A DNA stretch of 64,000 nt from Chamaecrista fasciculata (GCA_003254925.1 QANZ01035131.1:23043-87042); one strand, 5' to 3'; counted from the stretch's first letter, positions 11,911 to 27,041 are shown. A program made the numbers and translations. The notes: a model not told the origin generated them from the letters alone.

Positions 11911-12999
11911 GTATTCTGTGTAATCATTAGCCGGACGATTTCGATGGAATGTGGCTTCTTGGGCGGAAGAATAAAAACAAGATTCATTAGTTCATCAAAT
12001 GTCCATCAGTTCATCAATTCACTAAATGAAGATTCAAATCGCAACCAGAAATCGTTCATCATTTCATCAATTCTTTAATTTGAACACTAATTTTGCTTCA
12101 AATGTTGCTTCTGAACGCAACCAGAAATGAAGATTCAGATCTAGAAATCGACCATGATTAACCATAGCTTTCGCCACGCGAAAGCCGGTGAAGTCGCTGG
12201 AGATGACGGCGACGACGATCCTCCACCGGCGACTGACTCCAGCGAGGTTCGGATCTGGGTGGACTCACCGGCGAAGAAGAAAGAAGAAAAGGGGTGGTGG
12301 CGGCGGCAGTAGGAAGACGAAGAAGAAAAAAGAAGTTTAGGGTAGTTCAGGAAGATGAAGAAGTAGGAGGTTTGCTTTTTTTTTTTTTTTATTATTATTC
12401 AGAATTTTTAGGATTCATTTTTAATTTTTGGATGAAGGTTTAGGGGGAGAGAAAAAGTATGATAGGTGTAAAAAATTGTGATGTGTAAAAAATTGTTTTA
12501 GATTTTGGGGTTTTAGGGTTTGGGGTTTTAGAGTTTAGGGTTTTAAATATTTTTAAGGACTAAATTGGAATGTTTGGAAAAGTTTTGGGACACTTTATAA
12601 TTTTATTTTGAGGATTTGGGACTAAAATGAATGAAAATGATGAAAAAGAGGGGGAATTGAGAATAATGGAATAAAAATGGGTCAGGGACCTATAAGTACA
12701 ATGAGGAAATGCTGATGTGTCGCTATTTTATGACGTGGCAGCTCTTTTTTTTAAAAAAAAAAAAAAAATAACGGGTGCTGACGTGGCCATAACGGGACAC
12801 GTCAGCGCATAACGGGACACATCAGCGTCCGTTATGGCCACGTCAGCATTTTTGTAACGCCAATATGACGGAGGGACCAATTAGTGCAGCGTTTGCAAAA
12901 TTCGGGGACCGGCTAGTACAATGGGTAAAATTCAGGGACCTATCTGTCAGCGAGTGCATAAATCAGGGACCGGAAAGTTATTTTACTCAAAAAAAAATA

Positions 13000-13145
13000 G
13001 ACAAGATCGGTAAGATCCTACGATCTTACGAACAAACAAGCGATTTTGCTCCGATCTTGGTCAAAATCGATCCTGCTTCCGATTTAACTAGGATTGGTCT
13101 TGCAAGATCGTAAGATCTTACGATCTTACGATTTAAATCTAGATC
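13000..13145. repeat. GATC/TTACG palindrome-rich block
   Basis: A perfect 20-bp palindrome, GATCGTAAGATCTTACGATC, spans 13106-13125, and related units (ATCCTACGATCTTACGA) occur at 13014-13030. The block may be the inner part of the split hAT-like element whose end is at 10600; function unknown. Confidence 0.5.
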
Positions 13146-14176
13146 TTGACTGCCTTGGACACCAACTTCCATGTTTTCAATTCTCACTTCTCACCCTAGC
13201 TAGCTAACCAAGGAATTTTTTTTCTTGTTTGGTTTTCTGTTTTTGTGACGATAATCTAATCTTCATGGGCTGAGTTCGGCCCATCAGATATATGGGCCCA
13301 AAACGTGTCGTCGTGTGCTGTTGGAAAACTTTTCATCTATTGGTTAATGTAAAAGGAAAAGAAATTGCTCAAACTTACACAGCTATATCACTCTTTTCTT
13401 TTTCTCACTCCTTTAGTTAATTATAGGTAAAAGTATTCAAGTTATGTGATTATTTTTAGTTATACTTTCAATATTTTTTTTTGTTAATTATACTAACAAC
13501 ATCTCGCTTTTGAGTCAATTATACCTTAACCTCTAACTTTGTTAATGAAACTAATGAATTTTGCTGATGTGGCGTTTTTTTTTTTGTTTTAAGGTCCTTG
13601 AGTTTTCATTATTTAGAAATCTTTCATACTCTCAAGATTTTTCTTTCACACGAGTCCCTAACTAATTGCAGAATAGTCCAGAATGTTTGTTATCTTTAAT
13701 AAACAGGTCTTTGGAAACCATTAATAATCCTCTTTCTCTTACCCTAAAACATCACCATCACACTTCATCGTCGCTGTCTACTCTATCCTCGACTTCGTCA
13801 ACATGGTCCTTCTTCTCGTCGTCCTTACTGGGCATGAATTGAACTAACCAATTTAGTCAAATTTTCTTAATCATCAATTGACAAGCATTAGAACATGAAT
13901 AGAACAAAAACACTTTGATTATATTTTAATTTATTTATTATTAATGTAAACAGTTTTTTATTTCATTTTTATAATACCTAATTTATTTGAGAATTAATTT
14001 ATGCTTGATACTTTTATTAGGTATTGGTTTTAAGCACATGTACTTTAAAAATAGTGTTTTACCGGCCCATACTCATATTTTGTAAATGTTTTTGGGTATT
14101 TTTAAAATATAAATTTATATTTTTTTTGTTTGTAGAATATTATCAATTATCCATGTTTTTATCTAATTTTATTTTG
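13146..14176. other. Intergenic, no gene recognised
   Basis: AT-rich sequence with scattered short CT-rich pieces (13735-13830 has some GC-richer, possibly decayed coding-like text). No ORF over 60 codons, no clear repeat ends. Confidence 0.5.
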
Positions 14177-14721
14177 GGTAAATTATATAAAAGGGTCATG
14201 TGATTTGACCCATTTTTAAATAGGGTTCACGTGGTTTAAAAAGTATCAAATATGGGGCTGAGGTATATTTTCGTTTAAAATTTGACGAAAAATTTGGCTA
14301 AAATACTATTTTAAGACCCTAATTATTAATTTTTAGAGCAAACCCCCTTTTTGGTCCCTCAATTGTTACTGAGTCGAGGAATCGGTCCCTCAATTGTGAG
14401 AAACTACAACTCAGTCCCTCAATTGTACAATCCCGTTTACGTTTTGGTCCCTCACGTCTGGTCCGTTAGTGATAGAGGTGTTAAGTGATGACGTGTCACC
14501 GTTATCTGCTTAGGTGGCTGTTAAATGCTTAGTTGAGGGACCAAATCCTCGACTCAGTAACAATTGAGGGACCAAAAAGGGGGTTTGCTCTTGGACGGAA
14601 ATATACATCAAGACCATTTTTGTTAACGGAACAACCACAGACTCCATATTTGACACTTTTTAAATCACATGGGCTCTATTTGAAAATGGGTCAAACCACA
14701 TGACCTTTTGTGTAATTTATC
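14177..14721. repeat. Outer fold-back element (hosts an inner element)
   Basis: Left arm starts GGTAAATTATATAAAAGGGT and continues CATGTGATTTGACCCATTT; the right arm is its near-complement, ending GGTCATG-complement and TAATTTATC. About 85 bp of each arm can be aligned by eye. The two halves are separated by the inner element at 14336-14590. Confidence 0.7.
14336..14590. mobile_element. Inner fold-back MITE nested in the 14177-14721 element
   Basis: Ends are exact complements: GAGCAAACCCCCTTTTTGGT at the left and ACCAAAAAGGGGGTTTGCTC at the right, continuing through 'ccctcaattgttactgagtcgagga'. Length 255 bp, no ORF. It lies in the middle of another inverted repeat, so it inserted later. Confidence 0.75.
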
Positions 14722-15753
14722 ATTTTATTTTTGTTATATTAAAACTTTATTTTTTTTAGATCAGTTTACCCTAAACAAAACGTTCATACTTTTATAAAAA
14801 AATCATAAAAAATTATATTTTATAGTTTTATATTTAAATAAATATTGTTATACATATATCCTATAATTTTCAAAATTATCTTATCCTGTACATATCCGTA
14901 CCCGTGCAAGTACAATTTAATCATAATAAATTAATAATAAGTTGATAATTAAGTTTTTCAAATTGGGATTATCTTAGAATCTTATTACTATTGTTGGGCC
15001 GAAAATGAAATTTGTTGAAGTTATATAAAAGGGTCTGTTTGGGAGACCTTTAATTTTAATCCAATCTCATCCAATCTCATCCAAATGGATGGGATGAGAT
15101 TATTTTTTAATTGGATGAGATGAGATGATGTATTGGTGTTTGGGTGATTTTAGTGATAATGATGTTAAATAGGGCGTGAAATTATATAAAAGGGTATGTA
15201 ATGATTGTGGTTGGTAGAAATAAGGTGATGAATTTTTGTAATTTGTATAGGGGTAGAAATGGTAGGAAATATTGAGATGAGATGGAGATAATGAGATGAG
15301 ATGATAGGTGTTTAGTTGTGTTTTGATTGAAATGAGATTGAGATGAGGTGATGTCGGGAAGTGTGATATGGTATTGGAAATTGTGATGATGAGAAAATTT
15401 TGGATTGAGGGTTAGGGGTCAATCCAAATCCAAGTGGATGAGATTATAGGCCAAAATGAAAATAATATTGGAATTATTTTTAAGAATACAATTTGGTCCA
15501 TAAATTCGAACTGTTCCAATTAATCAATCTCTAACATGTGTAAATAATAACTCGGGCCTTGTAGAAAACCCCAATCATTAATAATGGGGTCTATTTATGA
15601 AATTCAACGACAAAAAAATAACAAATAATAGTTTGAGGACCAAATAGCAAATTACAAAACAACACTAAATTGTTATAAAATGTGTGGTGAAAGGTTCATT
15701 TTGGTCCTAACTGTATGGCCTAATATTCATGGACCCAGCATTACTCTTTCTAG

Positions 15754-15815
15754 GGGTGTTCATGGACCCAGCCCAACCCAGCGGACCCGGCCCGGGGTAC
15801 CCCCAATTTTTTTTG
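15754..15815 (+). mobile_element. hAT-like terminus inside PIF-like copy A
   Basis: TAGGGGTGTTCATGGACCCA followed by 'gcccaacccagcggacccggcccgg' has the form of plant hAT ends with subterminal CCCAACCC repeats, as in the complete element at 61642-62779. The other end is lost in the N gap. Confidence 0.5.
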
Positions 15816-15876
15816 TTTTTTTTTTTAACTTTTTATTATACTATTTTTATATTTTATACTACTAAATATTTTTTTA

Positions 15877-16089
15877 NNNNNNNNNNNNNNNNNNNNNNNN
15901 NNNNNNNNNNNNNNNNNNNNNNNNNNNNNNNNNNNNNNNNNNNNNNNNNNNNNNNNNNNNNNNNNNNNNNNNNNNNNNNNNNNNNNNNNNNNNNNNNNNN
16001 NNNNNNNNNNNNNNNNNNNNNNNNNNNNNNNNNNNNNNNNNNNNNNNNNNNNNNNNNNNNNNNNNNNNNNNNNNNNNNNNNNNNNNNNN
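15877..16089. other. Assembly gap (213 N)
   Basis: Unknown sequence inside the PIF-like element. Any ORF that crosses it is meaningless. Confidence 0.99.
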
Positions 16090-16322
16090 GTTCTCTTTTT
16101 TATATTTGTATTAAAGTATAGGTAATTATAGATGTGTAAGTAAGGATAGATTAGTAATTGTAAGAGAAAATGAGATGATGTTGTGAATGAGATGATGATG
16201 TGGATGAGATGAGATAAGATGGAGGTTCCAAAAAACACCCAACCAGTACTGTTCATCCAATCCTAAGATAAGATTAAGATTGAATGAGATTGGATTAGGA
16301 TTGGGATGTCCCAAACAGAGCC

Positions 16323-17351
16323 TATTCAACAAGTGTAGGGTCTTTTCTTCTCTATCAATTTAATCAAATACTCACGTTAGTCTAGAAAATATGGGATAAA
16401 TTTTAAATTAATCTTTAATATTTCATTTGTTTTAGATTAGTTTTGTATTTTTTTTCATGATTATTTTTAATAAGAAAGAGTTACCAGTTTTTTTTTTTTG
16501 GGTGAATTTTACCAGCTTTTTTTTATAAGTCATCTTTTCTATTTTGTTGGGAACGTCATATTGTCGAAACAAAATAAATATAAAAGAAAATGTAATAAAT
16601 TTAAATCTATGCATTATTAGTGGAGAATTGAGATTTTTTTGGCCATTCGAGATTTGAGAATTCTTTCTATATCTAGTTAAAACCTTTAATAAAGGAAGCC
16701 ATATTTCCAAAATAAATTTGGGATTAAAAAATAAAAATCATAAAAATACATCAAACAAATAAAGTAGTTATCATCAATTTAAAATCTCCCTTATACCATA
16801 AGGCCATGTAAATCTAACATTAGAAAATGATGCGAAAGTGGGAATTCCATTGAAACGGTGTTTTTGTGATGTATGCAAATGGCGAGGGAGCCCGAGAGGA
16901 GGAGCTCTTTCCTCAAGCCGTCTCTGAGATCTTGTGCCCGCCATCGCAAACATATTATGTTTATGTTTTGCTTGTATTTATGTACGTATCTAGAGCTTGC
17001 TCTTTCTCAATGCTTATTCACGATCCTTTTATTATCGTTTCGCTTTCGTCGTTTCATTTTTTAACTAGGAATCTCCATTTCTTCGTTTTATGCATTTTCC
17101 ATAATTGTGTTCACCTAGTAAGTTCTAATTCTCGAATTGTGAATAAAATTCGACAAGTAGTTTCCGACTTTCGTTCGCTACAAAAGAGAATACATGTGTT
17201 CATTCTGTGTATCAAATTCCAATTTTCCAATATTGAACTTAGGTGCTCCTGCGTTTTATATTTTAGCTACTTGCATTCGTGACTTGGACCGTCCTAGTGA
17301 TTAATAGAGCTTGTTGAGAAGGTGAGAGAGCGGGGGGTTTTGTAAAGTGTG
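16323..17351 (+). other. Upstream region of the Rab-GAP gene
   Basis: AT-rich to about 16850, then a GC-richer stretch (16860-17340) that probably contains the transcription start and 5' leader of the TBC gene. Open frames at 16866-17282 and 16873-17064 lack homology and end before the conserved N-terminus, so they are read as leader sequence. Confidence 0.45.
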
Positions 17352-17881
17352 ATGTATTGTGGCGGGGAGAACAAGCAATGGAGTTGTGGAAAAGCTGGGA
17401 CGGTGAATTTGCAAAAAGTGAGTTTCATTGTGAGCGACATTGGCGATACTTGCCTCTATCAATCACCTCGAAAGGTTGTTAAAATTGCAAGATTACCAAA
17501 CCATGGATGCTACTAGATTATATACAGTTTGTGACATTAACCTCGACTTTAACTTCTGATTATCGGCAATATGATAGAGTATGTTGTGCTCTGTAGCTTT
17601 CTCAATCTCTAAAGCGCTGTTGATAGACTGCATTTTGTTATTTTTGAACGATCAGTCTCCCCTGATAAATATAGTCCAAAGACACTATGATCTGAAGAAT
17701 TCTTTTGGATTTTCTAATAGCAAAATGTTGTGTAAGATGAGTTGTGGATAATCGACTCAATAAATCTTCTTTAGATTGATGTTTTGTAAAAAAAAATATT
17801 CATCAATTTATTAAGCTCTATAAATATAGTGCATTTGACGTTTCCTGGGTCTTTTAAGAGGAATTTTGAGAACTGCTTTAG

Positions 17882-17928
<47 letters not shown>

Positions 17929-20900
17929 CCTTTTCTCTCGTTTTGAATAAAAGTAATAAAAGTTATTTTAGTTTCCTCTCAGTTTGGATTTATATGATTT
18001 TGAGGCTGCAGGATAGTTTATTTTCCTCTAGTTTTGCATCTTTTGTTCTAGACATAGAGGATATTTTTTGACATAGAAACTACATGATTTCTTCTTTGTC
18101 TATTATCAATTGTACATTTTTTTTAAAAAAAATCCATTAAGAAGTTGCTTGTTTTAATATTTTAACATTCTTTGTGGAGCAGGTAAACAGAATGCTTAAG
18201 CCAGATAAGTGGCAAGCTACATTTGATAGTGAAGGAAGGGTGTTTGATTTCCATAAGGCGCTCAAGTTAATAGTTTTAGGAGTATGTTATTCATGTTGTG
18301 ATTCATCATCTTTCACTTTTCTTTTGATTAATTTAAGGTGTATGAGTATTTATAGCCTTGGTCTGGTAAGAGTTATATGTATATTCCAAGGTATCTACTA
18401 TCCATACATCCATAATTAGCATACTACCAGCTACATGCTTGTGGATTGGTATTTGGTGCAACCTGTGTTTTATTTGTTTAAAAAGTTTGTTAGTGGTGGT
18501 TACTTCTAGTGTATTTGCTCTTCTTTGAGCCTTCCTAATTATATCTAAAGACTTATTTAGAGTTATTGTCCTTTTTTGTTTCTAAGTGTTACAAACATAC
18601 AATTCTTACTTGTTTATCAAATTTCACACCTTATAATAAACTTCAACTCTTCGAGCATACTGAATCATGTATTTTTTTGGATCATTTAATGAAGAAGCAT
18701 ATATACACTTTCGTGTTCAAGGTATCCTGAATGGGTTGAATTTCTATCCATATATTAATTGTAGATTATTTTTAAATTTGATTTTTCATTGCTACATAAA
18801 ATTATACATCTGCAATCAAGAGTCATAAAAAATGTGAATGCTCATTATTCTACAGTTATCTTTTTGAAGGTTGAGCTAATGTTGGAAATACTACGCATTT
18901 CTAATAGAGTTTAGTTATTTTCTCCTCCCCTTTGTATTAGGGCATAGATCCGTCAATAAGGTCTGAGGTTTGGGAGTTTCTACTAGGTTGTTATGAATTG
19001 GGCAGCACTGCTGAGTATCGAAGAAGATTGAGAGAAGCTAGGAGGTCTGGTTCCTTCTACTTTATTTACTGAATCTTAAACCATGTCTGTTTAACTAAGG
19101 TTGCATTATTGAACACATGATCTTTAGCCAAAGTCACAATTTTCTAACGTTGTAAAAGTCAGTAGATTTTGTGCTTCTGCATATACCTCTGTGATTGACT
19201 GAATCAAATATTTCTCTCATATGAATGGACAATTACATTCCGATATCCTTGCATATCAGTGTATGTCTGGATTGCTGATTTGAAATAATGGTTATGGTAC
19301 TTCTGGCCTCTGGTGATTGATATGTTATTTTGAATATCTGCTTGTATAAATCTAGGCTAAAAGTATTTGAAGTGCTGGTAATAGATTTTTGGCAATTGAC
19401 AATGATTTGTGTCCATTTTACATATAATAGTCAAATGCGCTTGGCATACAATGGAGAGAGACAGTAGATATTTTGGCTTGTATAGTATCTTGCCTAGGTT
19501 CTTTAGTATATGTAATTATTCTTGACACCCATGGAAAACTTTTCATGCAGGGAGCATTATGAGGACCTGATTAAGCAATGCCAGAAAATGCATGCAAGCA
19601 TCGGAACTGGTTCACTGGCATATGTTGTTGGATCCAAAGTCATGGATATGAGAACACCATCCAAAGATGACCAGAAAATTGAAGCTAAAATAGAACTCTC
19701 AACTACCAATGATAGTAATGGTGAAGCAAGAAAATGTTGTGATAGGGATGATACCTGTAAAGCTAGTCAACAGGAAGGCTCCAGTGATTGGGTTGATCTT
19801 GTAAGTTTGAGAACAAGCATAGACCAGCCAGTGTATGATTCTTGTAGCCCAGAGAGCTGTAGCTCTCCGACCTTGGGTGAAGTAGATGAGTCACTCTATA
19901 TGAATGACAGTTTTTTTGACTTTCCTCCTTTACCAGTCACTAATCTGTTTGAGAAGAGTGAGAAAGGAAAAACATCATGTGAGGGTCAAGATGTTAACTT
20001 TTCTGCACTACCTAAATTAAGATTTAAAGATGACAGAATTCACAGCTTCGGAATTAGTAATAATATAGACTTAGTTATTGAGTCAAATGATCAACAACCA
20101 CTTGCAACCTTTCATCCCATTAACTCAAACTTAGGAATTGTTTCAACTTTTGAGGATGAACCAAAATTACTACTTGATAGTCCAGCTAGTGATCCACAAG
20201 TGGTAAATCAACTAAGAATATCAGATGTGCCTGAACAAGCAATGATTAGAACATCGATATCTCAAGGAAAGCCTAGCAATGACGATAGAGTTTCAGAATG
20301 GCTTTGGACCTTGCATAGAATAGGTATCTTAACCATAATGCCCATCTTTCATTCCCCTGAAGCATGACAAGGAGACTCTTTCTATTTTATGACTGAAAAT
20401 ATATATTATTTCTCCAGTTATTCTTTAATAGCTGAAAACATGTCTTGTTTTAGATGTTGACGTTGTGAGGACAGATGGTCATCTTGAATTTTATGAGGAC
20501 AAGAAAAATTTAGCTAGGATGTCTGATATTCTTGCTGTCTATGCATGGGTTGATCCTGCAACTGGATATTGTCAAGGTTATTTTTTTTCCTGGGAATTTC
20601 TTTACTCTTTTATAAGTTATATTTGTTATTACTTTAGAAGCTCTCTAATGTAGAGTTTAGACAGCAAAACTGGCCTACCTTTTGATAAATATTGGATTTT
20701 AGGTATGAGCGATTTGCTGTCTCCCTTTGTTGTCTTGTTTGAGGACAATGCTGATGCATTTTGGTGCTTTGAGATGCTTATAAGGAGAATGGTAATTGCA
20801 AATTTGGCTAATATACCTTAAAATATCAATTTTGTTTCCTGTGATTGACTTGTTTTCTTTCTTACATATTCAGCGAGAAAATTTTAATATGGAAGGGCCA

Positions 20901-23390
20901 ACTGGGGTGATGAAGCAGTTGCAAGCATTATGGCGTGTTCTTGAATTGACAGACAGGGAAATGGTTGCCCACCTGTCAAAAATTGGTGCTGAAAGCCTTC
21001 ATTTTGCATTTCCTATGTTGCTAGTTCTCTTTCGGCGAGAGTTGTCTTTCAATGAGGCTCTTTCAATGTGGGAGGTTTGTGCTTCATGCCTCCAACTTTC
21101 CCTCCCCATTAACTTTAGTAACTTTTTCATTTAATTTATAAAAGCTTATGAAACTTCAATTTTTGCGTTTAATCTTAGAAGAACACTTTTCTTGTTTGTA
21201 CAATATCATTTGCCTGCTTCTGCTGGGGAGATTTGTAGCAGGTACCAAAGAAAAGTGAGGTTTTCTCATAGTTTCTGATTTTTTTTTGTTTCTGTTGCTG
21301 TTTTATAAGCAAGCATTCATATTATCTCTCCTTGCTTTTGAGAGAGACCAGTTTTTTTATTTTTAGTATAATAATCAATTAAAAGATGGAATTCGACCCC
21401 CCATCTCTTGTTCTGACGATTAAGTTATTTCTCTTTGAAAACATATATAAGATTTTCCAGTGTAATTAGTGGGATTGAGACAGTTCTTTTTGAGGAAGCT
21501 TTGGGCACATAACTTTGAAGCATTATGGTAAATAAAAGTCATAGTAATATTGATGGTAATTTAGAAATGGATATATCTGGTTCCACGCCCCATTTATTAA
21601 CCAACTTTTTTATACATGTTGGTTCAATTTGTCAATAGACTCCATACATGGTCATTGTACTCATGTTTAGTGCAGATGATGTGGGCAGCTGATTTTGATG
21701 AAGCCTTGGTTGATTTAGAAGAGAAATGTCTGGAAGCTTTAGTGGTACAACTTCCTGAAGATTCTGAACATGAAACACGAGAAGAAAAGGAAGATACTGA
21801 TGATGGTAGCATGAAGAATGGCTCACATTCAAATCATACCGACGACGATCGTAGCACAAATGCTGGCTTGCAAGCAAATCATGGACACATTGACGACTCT
21901 TCATTTGAAGTTAAATTTAAGTCACTGTCATCTCATAGCTTTTGTGGATTGACAAGAACTTTCTGGCCAAGAAATAATCATATTCAAACAAGAACTTTAT
22001 CCTCTTTATCAAGGAAAGAAAATGATGAGTTGCCCATTTTTTGTGTTGCGGCAATTCTTGTCATGAATCGCCACAAGATCATTCGCGAAACCCACTCATT
22101 TGATGATATTATAAAGGTAGGTGCAGTTCTGTTGTTTTCATGATTTTGAATTTAATACTTAACTGTTGCTGCAATTACTATAGTTATTTTACTATGCAAT
22201 TTTTTTTATTTAATATTTATAATTTCTGGTGATTGGGTACCTTCGCTGGTTGATCTAGAAGGTTGAAGTGGATATTTTTTTTTGGTTTCGACTTGTACTT
22301 CACCATGCAATTTTTTTTTCATTTTCTATATGTCTTCACACCTTCCATATGTTCTTGGCATAATCAAGAAGAGGTTAGTCATGTGAAATAATTGAATATC
22401 TAGGTGCTGCAGTTAGGGTTCTAAATTCTTATGTCATGTCACCAACTCACTACGTAGGCCCTACCTTTTACTAAGACAACATGAATCTTTGTTAGTATTT
22501 GGTCTCACTTAGAGTCTTAATATTTCATATTATACGGTATCTAAAGATTTCATTAACCTCACCATGATCAGGCAGTATCTAAAGATTTCATTAACCTCAC
22601 CTTGATCAGGCCTTCCTGTAACTATTACTATGAATCAACATTTGATACAAATTCTTCATACTTTATTGGAAGAAAAGAAATCAACTTAAGGATAATTATG
22701 CATTTTTTTTGTCTCATTGCTAGTTTACAATACTGCAGATGTTCAATGACAAGAAGTTGAAGATCAATGTCAAAAGATCCATACACATGGCAATCAAACT
22801 ACGAAAGAAATATTTTTACAAGGTAGATGTTAAAATAATTATTTTCTTTACCAGACAATTATTAAAGATGGTAGTAATGGATTTTGCAAGATTTTTCTTT
22901 CTTTTTCTTTTTCTTAAGGGTTTGGTATCCTTGTTTTACTTTTTTTTTTTTCTGGATCTATGAGAAGTACAACACCAATATGTTGGTTCACTTCAGGCTT
23001 TTTTGACTTGTGATGCTCGCTTTCTTTAACACCCATGTAGACTGAAAATAGAATTCTTAAAACTTTTAACAGATATATTTATTTTAGACCAATATTATAA
23101 TTTTCTAGCTGAAATGCACATTGGAATAACTTGCTTTATACTTTTCGTTGTAAATTTGAGGCAATCCAGTTGTGTTCATGTTTTCTGCAAATACATGACA
23201 GTACTTAGTAGTTGTTATTGCTACTCAGTTAGACTTTATAAAGGCTAATGGACTAAAACTAATACAGATTTAGGGTTCCCTCACTGGGGGTATTCTCTTT
23301 TGTTAATGCTTCTTTGCTTCTGCTCGTACTGAAATTCCATCTTTTGGACAGATAATCAAGAGAAAGATCCATGTTACACAAAGGAACTAG
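17352..23390 (+). CDS. TBC-domain Rab GTPase-activating protein
   Basis: Speeds GTP hydrolysis on Rab/Ypt GTPases, a control point of vesicle traffic. Ten exons: 17352-17474, 18183-18281, 18941-19044, 19551-20323, 20454-20576, 20703-20791, 20874-21074, 21676-22116, 22739-22822, 23352-23390; phases all agree, giving 691 residues. The three TBC fingerprints are present: RxxxW (R81, W85 in IRSEVWEFLLG), the arginine-finger IxxDxxR (I366-D369-R372) and the glutamine-finger YxQ (Y405-Q407 in GYCQG). A roughly 240-residue, serine/acid-rich insert separates the first motif from the second, as in Arabidopsis At2g43490, which it matches along most of its length including SLAYVVGSKVMDMR, FPPLPVTNLFEK and EWLWTLHRI. 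The start is chosen because QWSCGKAGTVNLQKV matches that protein's N-terminus; the exon-1 donor (AAG|GTTGTT) is weak and is the least certain border. All catalytic residues intact. Confidence 0.92.
17885..17924 (+). repeat. (CT)n microsatellite in Rab-GAP intron 1
   Basis: About 20 uninterrupted CT units between exons 1 and 2. It is the source of a serine-leucine repeat in a spurious ORF. Confidence 0.95.
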
Positions 23391-25031
23391 GGTATTACTG
23401 TTCCAAGCATACTGTTAGGCTTCAAGCACTGAAAGCCTCTGAGTATCTCTTGCGTGGCCCTGCATTCTGAAATAGGAGTATGGCGCTATAACATTGTTGG
23501 TACTTACTTTTTGAGCTGGGAAACGTTGTAGCAGTTGTGCTTTTAGTTCTGGAGGTTCTGGCAGTTAGACCCTCCATGATCTTCATCGCATCTTTCACAA
23601 GGTAATTGCACTTTGACTGCTTCACATTTTGTTTGGAAGCCAAAACATAACTAATGCATGACAAACATGAAATATGTGTCAATATTTCAGTACCTCAGCA
23701 TTAAAACTATAATTACAGTGGTTATTATATGCATTCTGATCAAATGTTTTGTGCATTGCATTGCATGAGCCCATTTAAGTTTTTTGACATTGTTAATCAA
23801 GGAATCATATGAAGTTCTGTTGTACAATAATGGGGGTGAATGCCAAGTGTTCATCTTCATGGTAGACTAGGTTATGATAGAATCAATATATTTGATTATA
23901 TCATAATCTTACCCCTTGACGATTGCACATAGATTATTATATAGCTTTTATGTAGTCTTAGGTTGGACCATTCAATATTCTGACCCCAGTTGATGAGATG
24001 CTTATTGGTGAATTCTATTTTTGAAAAATCATGAACTTGAGGATTTAGGTATCAATAAATAAAATTAATTGGTGCATGTGTGATTTAATTGGTGCATACC
24101 CTCTGAAGACTTCATGGATTTTTTAATGGTGTACAATGACTTTTTTCACATGCTTCTTTACTCAAGATTGTGTATCTTAAAGACAATTTTTCTTTAATTT
24201 CTTAACACTGTACAGTATCCCATATGACATTGTAATAGATTCATCAGCACTGTTGATAATACTTGGTAATGATTTTAATTTACTGAATGCTAGAACCTAT
24301 CCTAGAAATTGTTCTTTTGTTTGGGATCATTTTAATTGGGATTCAATACTATTACTTTATTATTTCAATATTTCCTTTTAATAGAGTTTCTAGTTTTTAA
24401 AGCGAAGGTTTTGGTCTTGTAAATATTATAATAATGTTTTCTTCCCTTTTTGATTATCTGGCTTATGCGAATGCTTGATGGTGTATTTTGTTTTTCTTGC
24501 TTTGTCCTGAATCCAGTGAAAATATTGACAAGATATCTCATCACTTTGGTTGTGCCCAGGTCTATTCATTTTGCTGCTTTGTAAACTTGGCACAGGTTAT
24601 GTGGACTCTTTTCTTTTTTTTCTTTTTCCTTTGTTCAACATATATATTAACATAAATTTTACGATAAAATTATACATAAAATCTAATAATTGCTTTGAGG
24701 ATTTGGAAATTAGGAACAACTCTGATACACAGAAAGGAAGAGGGCGGAGAGTGGGGAGGGGAAAAATAATTTTAGTTTGCACATAGTTGAGTTTTATGGT
24801 TTAAGTACTAAGAAGAAAGGATTTATTTTGGTTTATACTTTATACATATGCTGCAAGGCAAAGTCTTTGTTTTAGCAACTTCTTGTATTGATGCAACTTA
24901 CAAAGGCAAAGACTATTGCTATTATTCATGTGACTCATGTATTATTTATTTCCTGGTAAAATAAACAATTCCATTTTAAATCGTTGGGCATGCTTGAATC
25001 TTCCTAATCATAATTTAGATTTGGCCTCTTT
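23391..25031. other. Convergent intergenic region between Rab-GAP and peroxidase
   Basis: Contains the 3' UTR of the upstream gene on the plus strand and of the peroxidase on the minus strand, then AT-rich sequence. No repeat ends, ORFs with homology or RNA genes seen. Confidence 0.6.
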
Positions 25032-26994
<1,963 letters not shown>

Positions 26995-27041
26995 ATAAGA
27001 TCAAACCAATTCTTGTCTCTTCACCTACCCTTTTGAGTCGC

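Larger units (their letters stand above)
10660..12990. mobile_element. Large inverted-repeat (MULE-like) element with captured gene pieces
   Basis: The segment 10794-10975 (CAATTCCCCC, 'tcattttagtcccaaatcctcaaaataaaattgttaagtgtc') reappears complemented at about 12480-12660, and twice more in direct orientation at about 10963-11110 and 11244-11400, each copy followed by a run of AAACCCTAAA-like motifs. The right margin 12860-12990 has three 'agggacc' subterminal repeats; 12770-12860 has repeated 'taacgggacac(g/a)tcagcg'. The centre (11640-12340) is GC-richer and looks gene-derived (see separate entry). No transposase frame. A Pack-MULE-like origin is an inference from long inverted arms plus captured exons; the left outer end is uncertain because of the N at 10793. 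Confidence 0.5.
15031..16322 (+). mobile_element. PIF/Harbinger-like non-autonomous element, copy A (contains N gap)
   Basis: Begins GGGTCTGTTTGGGAGACC and ends with the complement-like GTCCCAAACAGAGCC. Interior is shared, in opposite orientation, with copy B at 29126-30818 (for example 'gtttgaggaccaaatag', 'aactcgggccttg' versus 'cgtgtaagccccaag', and the 'gatgatgatgtggatgagatgag' block). An hAT-like terminus has landed inside at about 15754. The 213-N gap is in the interior. No transposase reading frame remains. Confidence 0.7.

Noticed and set aside
15729..16256. Long ORFs on both strands
   Set aside because: They read through 213 N and the rest is transposon sequence.
16866..17282. 138-codon and 63-codon ORFs upstream of the Rab-GAP
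   Set aside because: No homology; the family N-terminus begins at 17352.
17829..18071. 80-codon ORF with Ser-Leu repeat
   Set aside because: Produced by the (CT)n microsatellite in an intron.
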